Shown piece by piece: positions 7,248-16,940 of a stretch of 64,000 bases of DNA. A program made the translations under genes and the position numbers. The notes beneath the pieces are model-generated. The model ran no database searches. It had not been told where the DNA came from and saw only the letters and a program-made list of their open reading frames with translations. Source of the stretch: Loktanella sp. SALINAS62. GTDB taxonomy: Bacteria > Pseudomonadota > Alphaproteobacteria > Rhodobacterales > Rhodobacteraceae. Location of the stretch: positions 124,479 to 188,478 of the forward strand of contig NZ_JAAFZU010000028.1 of the NCBI RefSeq assembly GCF_018263905.1. Direction: 5' to 3'. The stretch's first letter is position 1. Each line of letters starts with the position of its first letter.

Positions 7248-8282
7248 ATGACACGCAGCTATCTGGATCATAACGCGACGACGCCACTGCGCCCCGAAGC
7301 GCGGGCCGCGATGGTGGCCGCGATGGACGTGGTGGGCAACCCGTCGTCGGTCCATGCCGAAGGCCGTGCGGCCAAGGGGCTGGTGGAACGTGCGCGCGCC
7401 CAGATCGCCGACGCCGTCGGCGCGACAAACGCCGATATCGTGTTCGTGTCAGGATCGACAGAGGCCGCGGCACTGGCGATGGCTGGACGCAATCTGCGGT
7501 GTGCAGGTATCGAACACGAAGCGGTGCGCGCATGGTGCGACGTGTCGCTGACTGTGACAGACGGTGCAGTCCTGACCGACGACCCCGCGATATCCACCAT
7601 TCAGCTTGCCAATTCCGAAACCGGAATTTTGCAGGATTTGCCGCAGGGTTTGGCGGTCAGCGACATCACACAGGCCTTTGGGCGCGTGCCATTTGCCTAT
7701 GGCTGGTCCCGCGTGGGACAGGTGTTTTTGTCTGCGCATAAATTCGGTGGCCCCAAGGGTGTGGGGGCGCTGATCGTGCCAAAAGGTTCCGATATCGCCG
7801 CGCAGATCAAAGGGGGCGGTCAGGAAATGGGCCGCCGGTCCGGCACTGAAAACGTGATTGCCATCGCAGGCATGGCTGCTGCGGCGACGGCCGCACAGGT
7901 CGAATTGACCAATGGTGTCTGGCAGCGGGTTGCGGAACTTAGAAATATTCTAGAAAAGGCCATTGCGGCGGCGTCTTCGCAGACTATTTTTGTAGGGAAT
8001 GACCGTGCGCGGCTGCCGAATACCAGTTGCTTTGTCACGCCCGGCTGGAAGGGCGAAACGCAGGTGATGACGATGGATTTGGCAGGCTTTGCCGTATCGG
8101 CCGGGTCGGCCTGTTCCAGCGGCAAGGTCAAATCCAGCCGGGTGCTTCAGTCGCTGGGTTTCGCGGACAACGACGCAGCCTGCGCGCTGCGGGTCTCTTT
8201 GGGGGCCGATACGACACAGGACACGGTCTTGCGCTTTGCAGATGCATGGGGCGCCAAGGTCAAACGAATGCAAGCGGCGTGA
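7248..8282 (+). CDS. Short class-I (NifS/IscS-like) cysteine desulfurase
   Basis: PLP enzyme that takes sulfur from cysteine for Fe-S assembly. It has YLDHNATTPLRPEA at the start, PLP lysine in SAHKFGGPKG, RSGTEN, and the mobile-loop cysteine in SAGSACSSGKVKSS. At 344 residues it is about 40-50 shorter than typical IscS. The shortening lies between IVFVSGSTEAAALA and the PLP-Asp segment, which reads VSDITQAFGRVPF instead of the usual HVDA-Q. It is the second gene of the operon, before sufB, and the operon also carries sufS. It also carries an internal IscR-like box at 7939-7953. Confidence 0.88.
   Translation: MTRSYLDHNATTPLRPEARAAMVAAMDVVGNPSSVHAEGRAAKGLVERARAQIADAVGATNADIVFVSGSTEAAALAMAGRNLRCAGIEHEAVRAWCDVSLTVTDGAVLTDDPAISTIQLANSETGILQDLPQGLAVSDITQAFGRVPFAYGWSRVGQVFLSAHKFGGPKGVGALIVPKGSDIAAQIKGGGQEMGRRSGTENVIAIAGMAAAATAAQVELTNGVWQRVAELRNILEKAIAAASSQTIFVGNDRARLPNTSCFVTPGWKGETQVMTMDLAGFAVSAGSACSSGKVKSSRVLQSLGFADNDAACALRVSLGADTTQDTVLRFADAWGAKVKRMQAA
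7939..7953. promoter_or_regulatory. Second, intragenic IscR-like box
   Basis: TTAGAA-ATA-TTCTAG inside the desulfurase gene differs from a perfect palindrome only in its last base and matches the upstream box in 13 of 15 positions. It lies 350 bases before sufB. It could be a real internal operator or coding coincidence. Confidence 0.35.
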
Positions 8283-8303
8283 CGCCGCAAGAGAGGTAAA
8301 GAT

Positions 8304-9827
8304 ATGACTGCTTTGGATCAAGTCGAGGTCAAGGAAGGTGTCGATCAGGAAACCGTCGATGCGGTGGCCCAGCTCTCTGGTGCGTATAAATACGGCTGGA
8401 ACGACGACGACATCGAAATGGAATACGCGCCCAAGGGCGTAAATCCCGATATCGTCAAACTGATTTCCAGCAAGAACGAAGAACCCGATTGGATGACCGA
8501 TTGGCGTCTGTCGGCCTTTGAACGCTGGGAAACCATGCGCGTGCCGAACTGGGCGATGCTGAAGCTGGCCGATATCGATTTTCAGGACCTGTATTACTAT
8601 GCGCGTCCCAAAAGCATGGAAGTGAAACCCAAGTCGCTGGACGAGGTCGATCCCAAGCTTCTGGAGACCTACAAAAAACTGGGTATCCCGCTGAAAGAGC
8701 AGGCCATTCTGGCCGGTGTCGAAGGTGCCGAAAACGAACTGCCCGAACGCAAGGTCGCTGTGGATGCGGTGTTCGATTCCGTGTCCGTCGGGACGACCTT
8801 TCAGGCAGAGCTGAAAAAGGCCGGCGTAATCTTTTGTTCGATTTCCGAAGCGATCCGCGAACATCCCGAACTGGTCAAGAAATACCTTGGCACCGTCGTG
8901 CCGCCGTCGGACAATTTCTATGCCACGCTGAATTCGGCTGTCTTTTCGGACGGGTCTTTCGTCTACGTGCCGCCCGGTGTGCGCTGCCCGATGGAACTGT
9001 CGACCTATTTCCGGATCAACGCCGAGAACACCGGCCAGTTCGAACGCACGCTGATCATCGCGGACAAAGGCAGCTACGTCAGCTATCTTGAAGGCTGCAC
9101 CGCACCCAAACGCGACGTGGCCCAGCTTCACGCGGCGGTTGTGGAAATCATCATCGAAGAAGACGCCGAAGTGAAATATTCCACCGTCCAGAACTGGTAT
9201 CCCGGTGATGAGAACGGCAAGGGCGGCATCTATAACTTTGTGACGAAGCGGGCGGATTGCCGCGGTGACCGGTCCAAAGTCATGTGGACACAGGTCGAAA
9301 CCGGTTCTGCCGTGACGTGGAAATATCCGTCCTGCATCCTGCGCGGCAACGACAGCCAAGGCGAATTCTATTCCATCGCCATCGCCAACAACTATCAGCA
9401 GGCCGACACCGGGACGAAGATGGTCCATTTGGGCAAGCGCACCAAGTCGCGCATCGTGTCCAAGGGGATCAGCGCGGGCCATGCGCAAAACACCTATCGC
9501 GGGCTGGTGTCGATGCATCCCAAGGCCAAGGAGTCGCGCAACTATACCCAGTGCGACAGTCTGTTGATCGGGTCGCAATGCGGCGCGCACACGGTTCCCT
9601 ATATCGAGGTCAAGAACAACTCGAGCCGGGTGGAACACGAAGCGACCACATCCAAGGTGGACGACGATCAGCTGTTCTATTGCCGCTCGCGCGGGATGGA
9701 CGAAGAAGAGGCGGTTGCTTTGGTCGTGAACGGGTTCTGCAAGGAAGTGCTGCAAGCCTTGCCGATGGAATTTGCCATGGAAGCACAGGCGCTGGTGGCG
9801 ATTTCACTCGAAGGGTCTGTCGGATGA
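8304..9827 (+). CDS. sufB: Fe-S cluster assembly scaffold SufB
   Basis: Core scaffold subunit of the SufBC2D complex, 507 residues, cytoplasmic. Conserved blocks include [18 protein letters not shown] near the start, [40 protein letters not shown], and a C-terminal [15 protein letters not shown] with a conserved cysteine. AGAGAGGTAAAG provides the ribosome-binding site. The stop overlaps the start of the UPF0145 gene (ATGA), placing that gene firmly in the operon. Confidence 0.98.
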   Translation: MTALDQVEVKEGVDQETVDAVAQLSGAYKYGWNDDDIEMEYAPKGVNPDIVKLISSKNEEPDWMTDWRLSAFERWETMRVPNWAMLKLADIDFQDLYYYARPKSMEVKPKSLDEVDPKLLETYKKLGIPLKEQAILAGVEGAENELPERKVAVDAVFDSVSVGTTFQAELKKAGVIFCSISEAIREHPELVKKYLGTVVPPSDNFYATLNSAVFSDGSFVYVPPGVRCPMELSTYFRINAENTGQFERTLIIADKGSYVSYLEGCTAPKRDVAQLHAAVVEIIIEEDAEVKYSTVQNWYPGDENGKGGIYNFVTKRADCRGDRSKVMWTQVETGSAVTWKYPSCILRGNDSQGEFYSIAIANNYQQADTGTKMVHLGKRTKSRIVSKGISAGHAQNTYRGLVSMHPKAKESRNYTQCDSLLIGSQCGAHTVPYIEVKNNSSRVEHEATTSKVDDDQLFYCRSRGMDEEEAVALVVNGFCKEVLQALPMEFAMEAQALVAISLEGSVG

Positions 9828-10138
9828 TCGTCACCACGACCCCGACCATAGAGGGCCGGACGATCACCGCCTATCACGGGTTGATTGTGGGCGAAGCGAT
9901 CATGGGCGCAAATTTCGTCCGTGATTTCTTTGCCTCTGTCACCGACGTGATTGGCGGAAGATCAGGATCATATGAAAACAAGCTGAAGCACGCGCGCGAC
10001 ATCGCAATGCGCGAACTTGAAGATGAAGCCCGCGCCAAGGGGGCCGATGCCGTGGTCGGTGTCGATCTGGATTACGAAGTTGTCGGCGACAGTATGTTGA
10101 TGGTGTCGGTGTCCGGGACGGCCGTGTCGCTGAGCTAG
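9824..10138 (+). CDS. YbjQ/UPF0145-family protein inside the suf operon
   Basis: Protein of 104 residues of the UPF0145 (YbjQ) family, which forms small oligomeric beta-rich assemblies and is annotated as heavy-metal-binding. It shows [21 protein letters not shown], a charged helix ([20 protein letters not shown]), and [16 protein letters not shown]. Its ATG overlaps the sufB stop by four bases, so it is co-translated with sufB. No cysteines are present, so a direct Fe-S ligand role is not evident. Confidence 0.85.
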   Translation: MIVTTTPTIEGRTITAYHGLIVGEAIMGANFVRDFFASVTDVIGGRSGSYENKLKHARDIAMRELEDEARAKGADAVVGVDLDYEVVGDSMLMVSVSGTAVSLS

Positions 10139-10179
10139 AAATGACAGGGCGTGCAGCGCCTTACGAAAAGGAAGAAAAT

Positions 10180-10935
10180 ATGCTGAATATCAAAGGCCTG
10201 AAGGTCGATCTTGAAGAAGAAGACAAATCCATCCTGAAGGGTGTCGATTTGGAAGTGAACGCAGGTGAAGTCCATGCGATCATGGGTCCGAACGGGTCCG
10301 GCAAATCCACCCTGTCCTATGTTCTGTCCGGCAAGGACGGGTACAAGGTCATGGGCGGCACAGCGACGCTTGACGGTGCCGATCTGCTGGACATGGAACC
10401 CGAAGAACGCGCCGCCGCCGGCCTGTTTCTGGCGTTCCAATATCCGGTCGAAATCCCCGGCGTCGGTAATATGACATTCTTGCGGACCGCCGTGAACGCA
10501 CAGCGCAAGGCGCGCGGCCAGGACGAACTGACAGCGGGTGAGTTTCTGAAAGAAGTACGCGCGCGCGCCAAGGATCTGAAGATCGACGCAGAAATGCTGA
10601 AACGTCCCGTCAACGTCGGTTTTTCCGGCGGCGAGAAAAAGCGCAACGAAATCCTGCAAATGGCGATGCTGGAACCGAAAATGTGCATCCTCGACGAGAC
10701 CGACTCTGGTCTTGATGTCGATGCGATGAAACTGGTCGCGGACGGTGTGAACGCGCTGCGGTCCGAAGGTCGCGCCTTTCTGGTCATCACGCACTACCAG
10801 CGCCTGCTGGACCATATCAAACCGGACGTGGTCCACATCATGTCCAATGGCCGCATCATCAAATCGGGTGGCCCGGAATTGGCACTGGAAGTTGAAAACA
10901 ACGGTTACGCCGACTTGCTGGCGGAGGCTGACTGA
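10180..10935 (+). CDS. sufC: SufC ABC-type ATPase of the SufBCD complex
   Basis: Soluble ABC ATPase of 251 residues that powers Fe-S assembly on SufBD. It has Walker A GPNGSGKST, the SufC-type signature GFSGGEKKRNEI, Walker B CILDETDSGLD and the H-loop ITHYQR. The ATG at 10180 has AAGGA upstream and matches relatives (MLNIKGLKV). An ATG at 10141 would add 13 unrelated residues. The stop shares one base with the sufD start. Confidence 0.98.
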   Translation: MLNIKGLKVDLEEEDKSILKGVDLEVNAGEVHAIMGPNGSGKSTLSYVLSGKDGYKVMGGTATLDGADLLDMEPEERAAAGLFLAFQYPVEIPGVGNMTFLRTAVNAQRKARGQDELTAGEFLKEVRARAKDLKIDAEMLKRPVNVGFSGGEKKRNEILQMAMLEPKMCILDETDSGLDVDAMKLVADGVNALRSEGRAFLVITHYQRLLDHIKPDVVHIMSNGRIIKSGGPELALEVENNGYADLLAEAD

Positions 10936-12215
10936 TGGCTTTGCCAAAACCCAAACAGGACGCGACCGACGCGCGACTAGGCGCTGTCAATGTGCCGGAC
11001 GGGCCCGCATGGGCGCGCGCGGCGCGGACGGATGCGATGGACCGCACCGCTGCAATGGGTCTGCCACATCGGCGCGATGAATACTGGAAATTTACCGACC
11101 CTTCCGCATTGGTCGCTGTCGATGCGGCACCCGCTGACGTGTTGGACGACGACGATGCACTGTTTTCCGGTTCCGGCGCGCTGACGCTGGTGTTCGTGGA
11201 CGGTGTGTTCGATGCGGATGCGTCCGACGATCTGGCTGGCGAAGGGATCGAGATTTCGCGCCTTGCCGATGCGCAAGACCTGCATTGGGCGCGCGATCTG
11301 TATGGTGCGTTGGAAACGGCGGGCCAGACCCCCGTGGAACGTCCCTTGGCTGCGCTGAACACCGCCACAGCCACAGACGGCGTGCTGATCCGGGCCACCG
11401 GAAACGTGGCGCGCCCCGTTTGCCTGCGATATCGCCGTTCGTCGGATGATGCCGACGTGGTGCTGCACCATGTCATCCGCGTCGAAACCGGCGCGCAGGT
11501 CACATTGCTGGAAACAGGATCGGCTGCGGCGCGCCTGTCGACAGTGACCGAAGTGTCGGTTGCGGATGGTGGCACATTCCATCACGTCCGACAGCAAGGC
11601 CGCGACCACCAGCGCCGGATGAACACCCATACCTTTGCCCGCATCGGTGCTGAATCGACGTTCAAATCCTTTACCCTGTCGTTGAACGGCATCCTGACGC
11701 GCAACGATTGCGTGATCGAGATTCTGGGCGACGATGCGATTGCCCATGTGGCGGGTGCCTGCGTCGGTGACGGTGACAATTTTGTCCATGACGACACGAT
11801 TTTCATCACACATGACGCCGTTGGATGCGAATCCCGTCAGGTGTTCAAAAAGGTGCTGCGCAACGGTGCAGTCGGCGTGTTCCAAGGCAAGATCCTTGTG
11901 AAGCAAGGCGCGCAGAAAACAGATGGCTACCAGATCAGCCAGTCCTTGCTGCTGGACGGCGACAGCCAGTTTCTGGCCAAGCCGGAATTGGAAATCTATG
12001 CCGACGATGTGGCCTGTTCGCACGGGTCCACATCTGGCGCGATTTCCGACGAGGCGTTGTTCTACCTGCGCTCGCGCGGTGTGCCGGAAAAGCAGGCGAC
12101 GAACCTGCTGACACTGGCGTTTCTGGCTGAAGCACTAGAAGAAATCGAAGACGACGCATTGGCTGACGATCTGCGCGACCGGCTGGCCGGTTGGCTGGAT
12201 CGCCACGCAGGCTGA
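10935..12215 (+). CDS. sufD: Fe-S cluster assembly protein SufD
   Basis: SufB-like beta-helix partner subunit, 426 residues. The C-terminal core includes HTFARIGAESTFKSFTLSLN, HDAVGCESRQVFKKVL, and the DVACSHGSTSGAISDEALFY block containing the conserved SufD histidine. It is coupled to sufC (TGATG) and to the next YIP1 gene (TGATG). The N-terminal 100 residues are more variable and acidic, as usual in the family. Confidence 0.96.
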   Translation: MALPKPKQDATDARLGAVNVPDGPAWARAARTDAMDRTAAMGLPHRRDEYWKFTDPSALVAVDAAPADVLDDDDALFSGSGALTLVFVDGVFDADASDDLAGEGIEISRLADAQDLHWARDLYGALETAGQTPVERPLAALNTATATDGVLIRATGNVARPVCLRYRRSSDDADVVLHHVIRVETGAQVTLLETGSAAARLSTVTEVSVADGGTFHHVRQQGRDHQRRMNTHTFARIGAESTFKSFTLSLNGILTRNDCVIEILGDDAIAHVAGACVGDGDNFVHDDTIFITHDAVGCESRQVFKKVLRNGAVGVFQGKILVKQGAQKTDGYQISQSLLLDGDSQFLAKPELEIYADDVACSHGSTSGAISDEALFYLRSRGVPEKQATNLLTLAFLAEALEEIEDDALADDLRDRLAGWLDRHAG

Positions 12216-12712
12216 TGGCCGTCACGACCGATATTCTGCGCACGTGGCGCGCGCCGCGCCGCGTCATGCGAGAGCTGCTGGACCAAGGCAAGCGAGAGGA
12301 TCGCGCGGTTGCCTATCTGATCGTGTTCTGTCTTTTGGTTTTCATCGCGCAGTGGCCGCGGCTGACGCGGCGGGCCGCAGGGTTTGAAATCGCGCCGGGC
12401 ACCGAACCGCCGGACCTGTCACAACTGATGACATACGAGCTTTTTGCATGGCTCATGGTCTGGCCGCTGGCCTTGTATGGTCTGGCGGCCCTCAGCCATC
12501 TGATCGCAAAGGTTCTGGGTGGTGCTGGCAGTTTCTATTCCGCGCGGCTGGCGTTGTTCTGGTCGCTTTTGTCCAGTGTGCCTCTGCTGTTGCTGTATGG
12601 ACTGATGGCCGGTTTTCTGGGGCCGGTGTCCGGCACGCAATTTGTCGGCGCAGCATGGCTGATCGGCTTTGGTTATCTGTGGCTGCAAACCCTGCGCGAG
12701 GCTGAAAAGTGA
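12215..12712 (+). CDS. YIP1-family membrane protein 1
   Basis: Integral membrane protein of 165 residues with about four helices. It starts MAVTTDILRTWRAPRRVMRE, followed by hydrophobic stretches at about 35-50, 80-100, 112-132 and 140-158. This is the bacterial Yip1-domain pattern. Its start shares a base with the sufD stop, and its own stop overlaps the start of a second YIP1-like gene, so both belong to the suf transcript. The link with Fe-S assembly is unknown. Confidence 0.75.
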   Translation: MAVTTDILRTWRAPRRVMRELLDQGKREDRAVAYLIVFCLLVFIAQWPRLTRRAAGFEIAPGTEPPDLSQLMTYELFAWLMVWPLALYGLAALSHLIAKVLGGAGSFYSARLALFWSLLSSVPLLLLYGLMAGFLGPVSGTQFVGAAWLIGFGYLWLQTLREAEK

Positions 12713-13278
12713 CATCAACGGAATTCATCAAGTGGTCGCTTTTCAACCCAGCGGACGTGTCGCGGATGCTGATGCGATACACACTGTCACGCGGCACGGT
12801 CTGGTCGATGATCGTGCTGGTGTCCATTGTCAGCACGCTGCTTGTGTCTGTCGGTGGATTGATCAGCATGGGCGCTGTCGCGGCTGATGTGATGACACCC
12901 TTTGTGTTGTCGATCGTGCTGATGTCGTCGCTGACGGTACTGATTTTTGCGATCTATTTGACCGGCCGCATGCTGGGTGGAACGGGGCGGCTGGATCAGA
13001 CGGTACTGTTGGTCGCATGGTGGCAGGGCATCGGATTGGTTATCCAGGCCGTGCAGACAGTGTTTCTACTGGTGCTGCCACCGGTGTCCGGTCTTCTTGC
13101 CCTGATCGGCATGGCATGGCTGTTGTTCGCGTTGCTGCATTTCGTGAATGTGCTGCACGGTTTTGACAGCCTGCTGAAGTCTTTGGGCACCGTCGCCTTA
13201 GGAGTCGTTGGATTTTCCTTTGGCATCGCAATTTTTCTGACGCTGATTGGCGTCGGGGTCCAAGGGGGATCCATCTGA
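12709..13278 (+). CDS. YIP1-family membrane protein 2
   Basis: Membrane protein of 189 residues with about five hydrophobic helices, starting at a GTG that overlaps the previous stop (GTGA). It contains a GRMLGGTGRLDQTVLLVAWW segment typical of Yip1-domain proteins, where a GG-x-G motif follows the first helices. It ends at a TGATG junction with sufS. Together with its neighbour it may form a heteromeric membrane complex (inference). Confidence 0.75.
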   Translation: MTSTEFIKWSLFNPADVSRMLMRYTLSRGTVWSMIVLVSIVSTLLVSVGGLISMGAVAADVMTPFVLSIVLMSSLTVLIFAIYLTGRMLGGTGRLDQTVLLVAWWQGIGLVIQAVQTVFLLVLPPVSGLLALIGMAWLLFALLHFVNVLHGFDSLLKSLGTVALGVVGFSFGIAIFLTLIGVGVQGGSI

Positions 13279-14498
13279 TGTTCGACGTCGACGCAATACG
13301 CGCGCAGTTCCCGATCCTGTCCCGGCAGGTGAACGGCAAGCCACTGGTATATCTGGATAACGGCGCATCCGCACAGAAACCGCAGATCGTTATCGACGCG
13401 GTGACACGCGGCTATGCCGAAGAATACGCCAACGTTCATCGTGGCCTGCATTTTCTGTCCAATCTGGCGACAGACCGGTACGAATCCGTACGCGGCGTGA
13501 TCGCGCGATTTTTGAACGCTGGGTCCGAAGATGACATCATCCTGAATTCAGGCACGACCGAAGGCATCAATATGGTGTCCTATGGCTGGGCCGCACCGCG
13601 TTTGCAGCCCGGCGATGAAATCGTGCTGTCGATCATGGAACATCACGCCAATATCGTGCCGTGGCATTTTTTGCGCGAACGGCAGGGTGTCGTGATCAAG
13701 TGGGTCGATTGCGATGCCGATGGCGTGCTGGACCCGCAAGCTGTGCTTGATGCGATCGGTCCGAAAACAAAGCTTGTGGCAATCACGCATCTTTCCAATG
13801 TGTTGGGTACAGTCGTTGATGTGAAATCCATCTGCGCGGGTGCCCATGAAAAAGGCGTTCCCGTCCTGATCGATGGCTCACAGGCTGCCGTTCACATGAA
13901 GGTCGACGTGCAGGATATCGGCTGCGATTTTTATGCGATCACGGGTCACAAGCTGTATGGTCCGTCGGGGTCCGGGGCGATCTGGGTGCATCCCGACCGG
14001 ATGAAGGAAATGCGCCCGTTTCTGGGGGGCGGCGACATGATCCGCGAGGTCGCGCGCGACACCGTGACCTACAACGATCCGCCCATGATGTTCGAAGCCG
14101 GCACGCCCGGAATCGTCCAAACCATCGGGCTGGGCGTGGCGTTAGAGTGGATGATGGACGTGGGCATGGACAATATAGCGCGCCACGAATCCGATCTGTG
14201 CCACTATGCGCAGGACCGTTTGCGCGGATTGAACTGGCTGCAGGTGCAGGGCAATGCGCCCGGCAAGGCCGCGATCTTTTCGTTCAAGATCGAAGGTGCG
14301 GCCCATGCGCACGATATCTCGACGGTGCTGGACAAAAAAGGCGTGGCTGTGCGCGCAGGATCTCATTGCGCCATGCCGTTGATGGATCATCTGGGCGTGC
14401 CCGCGACCTGCCGCGCGTCCTTTGGTGTGTACAACACCCGGGCAGAAGTCGACGTGCTGGTCGACGCGTTGGAATTGTGCCACGAACTTTTTGCCTGA
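13278..14498 (+). CDS. sufS: Group II cysteine desulfurase SufS
   Basis: PLP-dependent cysteine desulfurase of 406 residues. It has YLDNGASAQKP at the start, YANVHRGLH, PLP lysine in ITGHKLYGPSGSGAIW, and the active cysteine in RAGSHCAMPLMDHLGV. It works with SufE, which transfers the persulfide to SufBCD; sufE is encoded 3.7 kb away. It is the last gene of the operon, coupled to the upstream YIP1 gene. No A-type carrier (sufA) follows. Confidence 0.97.
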   Translation: MFDVDAIRAQFPILSRQVNGKPLVYLDNGASAQKPQIVIDAVTRGYAEEYANVHRGLHFLSNLATDRYESVRGVIARFLNAGSEDDIILNSGTTEGINMVSYGWAAPRLQPGDEIVLSIMEHHANIVPWHFLRERQGVVIKWVDCDADGVLDPQAVLDAIGPKTKLVAITHLSNVLGTVVDVKSICAGAHEKGVPVLIDGSQAAVHMKVDVQDIGCDFYAITGHKLYGPSGSGAIWVHPDRMKEMRPFLGGGDMIREVARDTVTYNDPPMMFEAGTPGIVQTIGLGVALEWMMDVGMDNIARHESDLCHYAQDRLRGLNWLQVQGNAPGKAAIFSFKIEGAAHAHDISTVLDKKGVAVRAGSHCAMPLMDHLGVPATCRASFGVYNTRAEVDVLVDALELCHELFA

Positions 14499-14543
14499 TT
14501 TGCCGTTGCGGGGCCGGGTGCGCGGCGCTATAGCGGCAACAAC

Positions 14544-14620
<77 letters not shown>

Positions 14621-14693
14621 TCTATACCAAACAGACACGCAGCGTTTTTGGCCCGTAACGGGCTGACGTCTGTTGTTGGTATTTGCGGAAATT

Positions 14694-14770
14694 TGGTAGG
14701 CCCGGCAGGACTTGAACCCGCAACCAAAGCGTTATGAGCGCTCTGCTCTAACCAATTGAGCTACAGGCCC
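14694..14770 (-). tRNA. tRNA with CAT anticodon (elongator Met, or Ile2), CCA encoded
   Basis: 77-base cloverleaf on the minus strand: acceptor GGGCCTG, D-arm GCTC..GAGC, anticodon loop CTCATAA (CAT), T-arm GCGGG TTCAAGT CCTGC, then ACCA. It is not initiator-like, since the acceptor ends pair fully. Met versus lysidine-modified Ile2 cannot be settled by eye. Confidence 0.93.
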
Positions 14771-14810
14771 GCTGTGGTCTGAATAGTCATTCAGCGCACG
14801 CGGTCAAGCA

Positions 14811-15089
14811 TCAGTTGTCGATGGGTTGTGTGATCAGGATTTCTGTCAGCAGCGTGATCATTTCATTTTCTGATGCGCTGAACACGTCGGGGTTGCCGTC
14901 CAGGTCGGCCAGGACGGCAATGTCAGCTTGCGTCAAAGGTGCGTCTGAAAAAGACGCCTGCTTTGGCGCGTCCACATACGGTCCATCCAGCGTGCCATCG
15001 GTTGGCACAAGCGGTATGACCTCTGCCATCGCGGGCAGGGCGGAAACGGCAAATGCCGCTGCAATATATGTCATTGTACGTGTCATCAT
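14811..15089 (-). CDS. Small secreted hypothetical protein
   Basis: A 92-residue protein with a clear Sec signal peptide (TRTMTYIAAAFAVSALPAMA, cleavage after AMA) and an acidic mature part of about 70 residues with no cysteine. The start may be the first or second of two adjacent ATGs (15089 or 15086). It is isolated between the CAT tRNA and purM. No family recognised. Confidence 0.6.
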   Translation of the reverse strand: MMTRTMTYIAAAFAVSALPAMAEVIPLVPTDGTLDGPYVDAPKQASFSDAPLTQADIAVLADLDGNPDVFSASENEMITLLTEILITQPIDN

Positions 15090-15224
15090 GTCTGAGAAAC
15101 GTCCTAGTGCGCTAAAAGTTTCCTAAATTCGGCAACAACTCGCCGATCATTGCAGTGGTGTTGCTACATTGCACAGGGACGCGTCTTGGTTTACCTCGCG
15201 GACAAAGCGGATCGGGGACCAGAC

Positions 15225-16265
15225 ATGACCAAGAACGGGCTGACCTATGCACAGGCAGGGGTCGATATCGATGCAGGCAATGCGTTGGTGGAACGCATCA
15301 AACCAGCGGCAAAGCGGACGCAACGCGCGGGGTCCATGGCGGGGCTGGGCGGCTTTGGCGCGCTGTTCGATCTCAAGGCTGCAGGCTACAATGATCCCAT
15401 CCTTGTGGCGGCGACCGATGGTGTCGGCACAAAGCTGCGGATCGCCATCGACACAGGCCATGTCGACACCATCGGGATCGATCTGGTGGCCATGTGCGTC
15501 AATGACCTTGTTTGCCAAGGTGCGGAGCCGCTGTTTTTTCTGGATTATTTTGCGACCGGCAAGCTGGAACTGGACGCTGCAACCCGCATCATCGCAGGCA
15601 TCGCCGAGGGCTGCGCGCTGGCAGGCTGTGCCCTGATCGGCGGCGAGACGGCCGAGATGCCGGGCATGTACCACGGCGGCGATTTTGATCTGGCGGGTTT
15701 CAGCGTGGGTGCAATGGAACGCGGTGCCGATCTGCCCGCTGGCGTCGCGCAGGGCGATGTTTTGCTGGGGCTGGCCAGTGATGGCGTGCATTCCAACGGG
15801 TATTCGCTGGTGCGCCGGATCGTCGATCACGCGGGGCTAAGCTGGTCTGACGACAGCCCGTTCGGCACCGGCACGCTAGGCGAGGCGCTGCTGGCGCCGA
15901 CGCGGCTGTATGTAAAACCGGCCCTTGCCGCGATCCGGGCGGGCGGCGTGCATGCGCTGGCCCATATCACAGGCGGCGGGCTGACAGAAAACCTGCCGCG
16001 CGTGCTGCCGGATGATCTGGGGGTGGATATCGAACTGGGCGCGTGGCCGCTTTCGCCTGTTTTCGAATGGCTGTCCCGCACCGGCAAAATCGAAACCGCA
16101 GAAATGCTCAAGACGTTCAATGCCGGAATCGGCATGGTGCTGGTGGTTGATGCCGACTGCGCGGATGCCCTGACAGCCTTGCTGACAGAGGCAGGCGAAC
16201 GGGTGCACCGTCTGGGGCATGTCACGGAAGGTGCCGGCGTGCGCTATGCCGGGACGCTTGCATGA
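15225..16265 (+). CDS. purM: Phosphoribosylformylglycinamidine cyclo-ligase (AIR synthetase)
   Basis: Fifth step of purine synthesis: converts FGAM to AIR with ATP. It is 346 residues, the usual length, with [30 protein letters not shown] and [11 protein letters not shown] motifs. The ATG at 15225 is chosen over an upstream in-frame TTG/ATG because GGGGA lies before it and relatives start [11 protein letters not shown]. The stop overlaps the purN start (ATGA), so purM and purN are co-translated. Confidence 0.97.
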   Translation: MTKNGLTYAQAGVDIDAGNALVERIKPAAKRTQRAGSMAGLGGFGALFDLKAAGYNDPILVAATDGVGTKLRIAIDTGHVDTIGIDLVAMCVNDLVCQGAEPLFFLDYFATGKLELDAATRIIAGIAEGCALAGCALIGGETAEMPGMYHGGDFDLAGFSVGAMERGADLPAGVAQGDVLLGLASDGVHSNGYSLVRRIVDHAGLSWSDDSPFGTGTLGEALLAPTRLYVKPALAAIRAGGVHALAHITGGGLTENLPRVLPDDLGVDIELGAWPLSPVFEWLSRTGKIETAEMLKTFNAGIGMVLVVDADCADALTALLTEAGERVHRLGHVTEGAGVRYAGTLA

Positions 16266-16858
16266 AAAATGTCGCGCTGCTGATCTCTGGCGGGGGATCG
16301 AATATGGTGGCGCTGGCCCGTGACATGACGGGCGATCACCCCGGTCGCCCCAAACTGGTGCTGTCCAACGTGCCGCAGGCGGGCGGGCTGTTAAAAGCCA
16401 GCGCGCTGCGCATTCCGACGGCTGTTGTCGATCACCGCGACCATGTCGGGCGTCTGTCGTTCGAGGATGCGATCAACGCCGAACTGACCGCTGCAAAAAT
16501 CGACGTGATCTGTCTTGCGGGTTTCATGCGGATCCTGACATCTGAATTCACGCATCGCTGGCAGGGGCGGATGCTGAACATCCATCCGTCGCTTTTGCCC
16601 AAATACAAAGGGTTGCACACCCATGCCCGCGCGCTCGAAGCGGGCGATACAGAACACGGGGCCAGCGTGCATCTTGTGACCGGCGATCTGGACGATGGGC
16701 CAGTGCTGGGGCAGGCGCGGCTGTCGGTCCGCGCGGACGATAGCGCGGCAAGTCTGGCTGAACGTCTGCTGCCGCTGGAACACAGGCTTTATCCCGCAGT
16801 GTTGCGCCGGTTCCTGACCGACGACCCGACACCGGTGCTGATCGACGCCCGCGATTGA
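16262..16858 (+). CDS. purN: Phosphoribosylglycinamide formyltransferase
   Basis: Formyl-THF-dependent GAR transformylase, 198 residues, third step of purine synthesis. The catalytic triad positions are visible: Asn in [14 protein letters not shown], His in [13 protein letters not shown] and the nearby Asp. The N-terminal ISGGGSNM loop binds the phosphate. Second gene of the purMN pair. Confidence 0.97.
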   Translation: MKNVALLISGGGSNMVALARDMTGDHPGRPKLVLSNVPQAGGLLKASALRIPTAVVDHRDHVGRLSFEDAINAELTAAKIDVICLAGFMRILTSEFTHRWQGRMLNIHPSLLPKYKGLHTHARALEAGDTEHGASVHLVTGDLDDGPVLGQARLSVRADDSAASLAERLLPLEHRLYPAVLRRFLTDDPTPVLIDARD

Positions 16859-16940
16859 GCGTACTTTCCGAATCGTTGACGATCCCGTAGGCAGGGGCAA
16901 CAATTTTTGTGCCGCAAGGCCAATATCATGCCGAGGCGAC

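Noticed and set aside
7950-9755. A 601-codon open frame on the minus strand opposite csd and sufB
   Set aside because: It is the mirror of strongly conserved sufB sequence in a high-GC genome, with His/Gly/Phe-rich translation typical of antisense shadows and no domain.
14640-14670. GCCCGTAACGGGC hairpin between the two tRNA genes as a terminator
   Set aside because: Its T-run lies on the wrong side for the + strand tRNA-Arg and the stem is short; function unclear.
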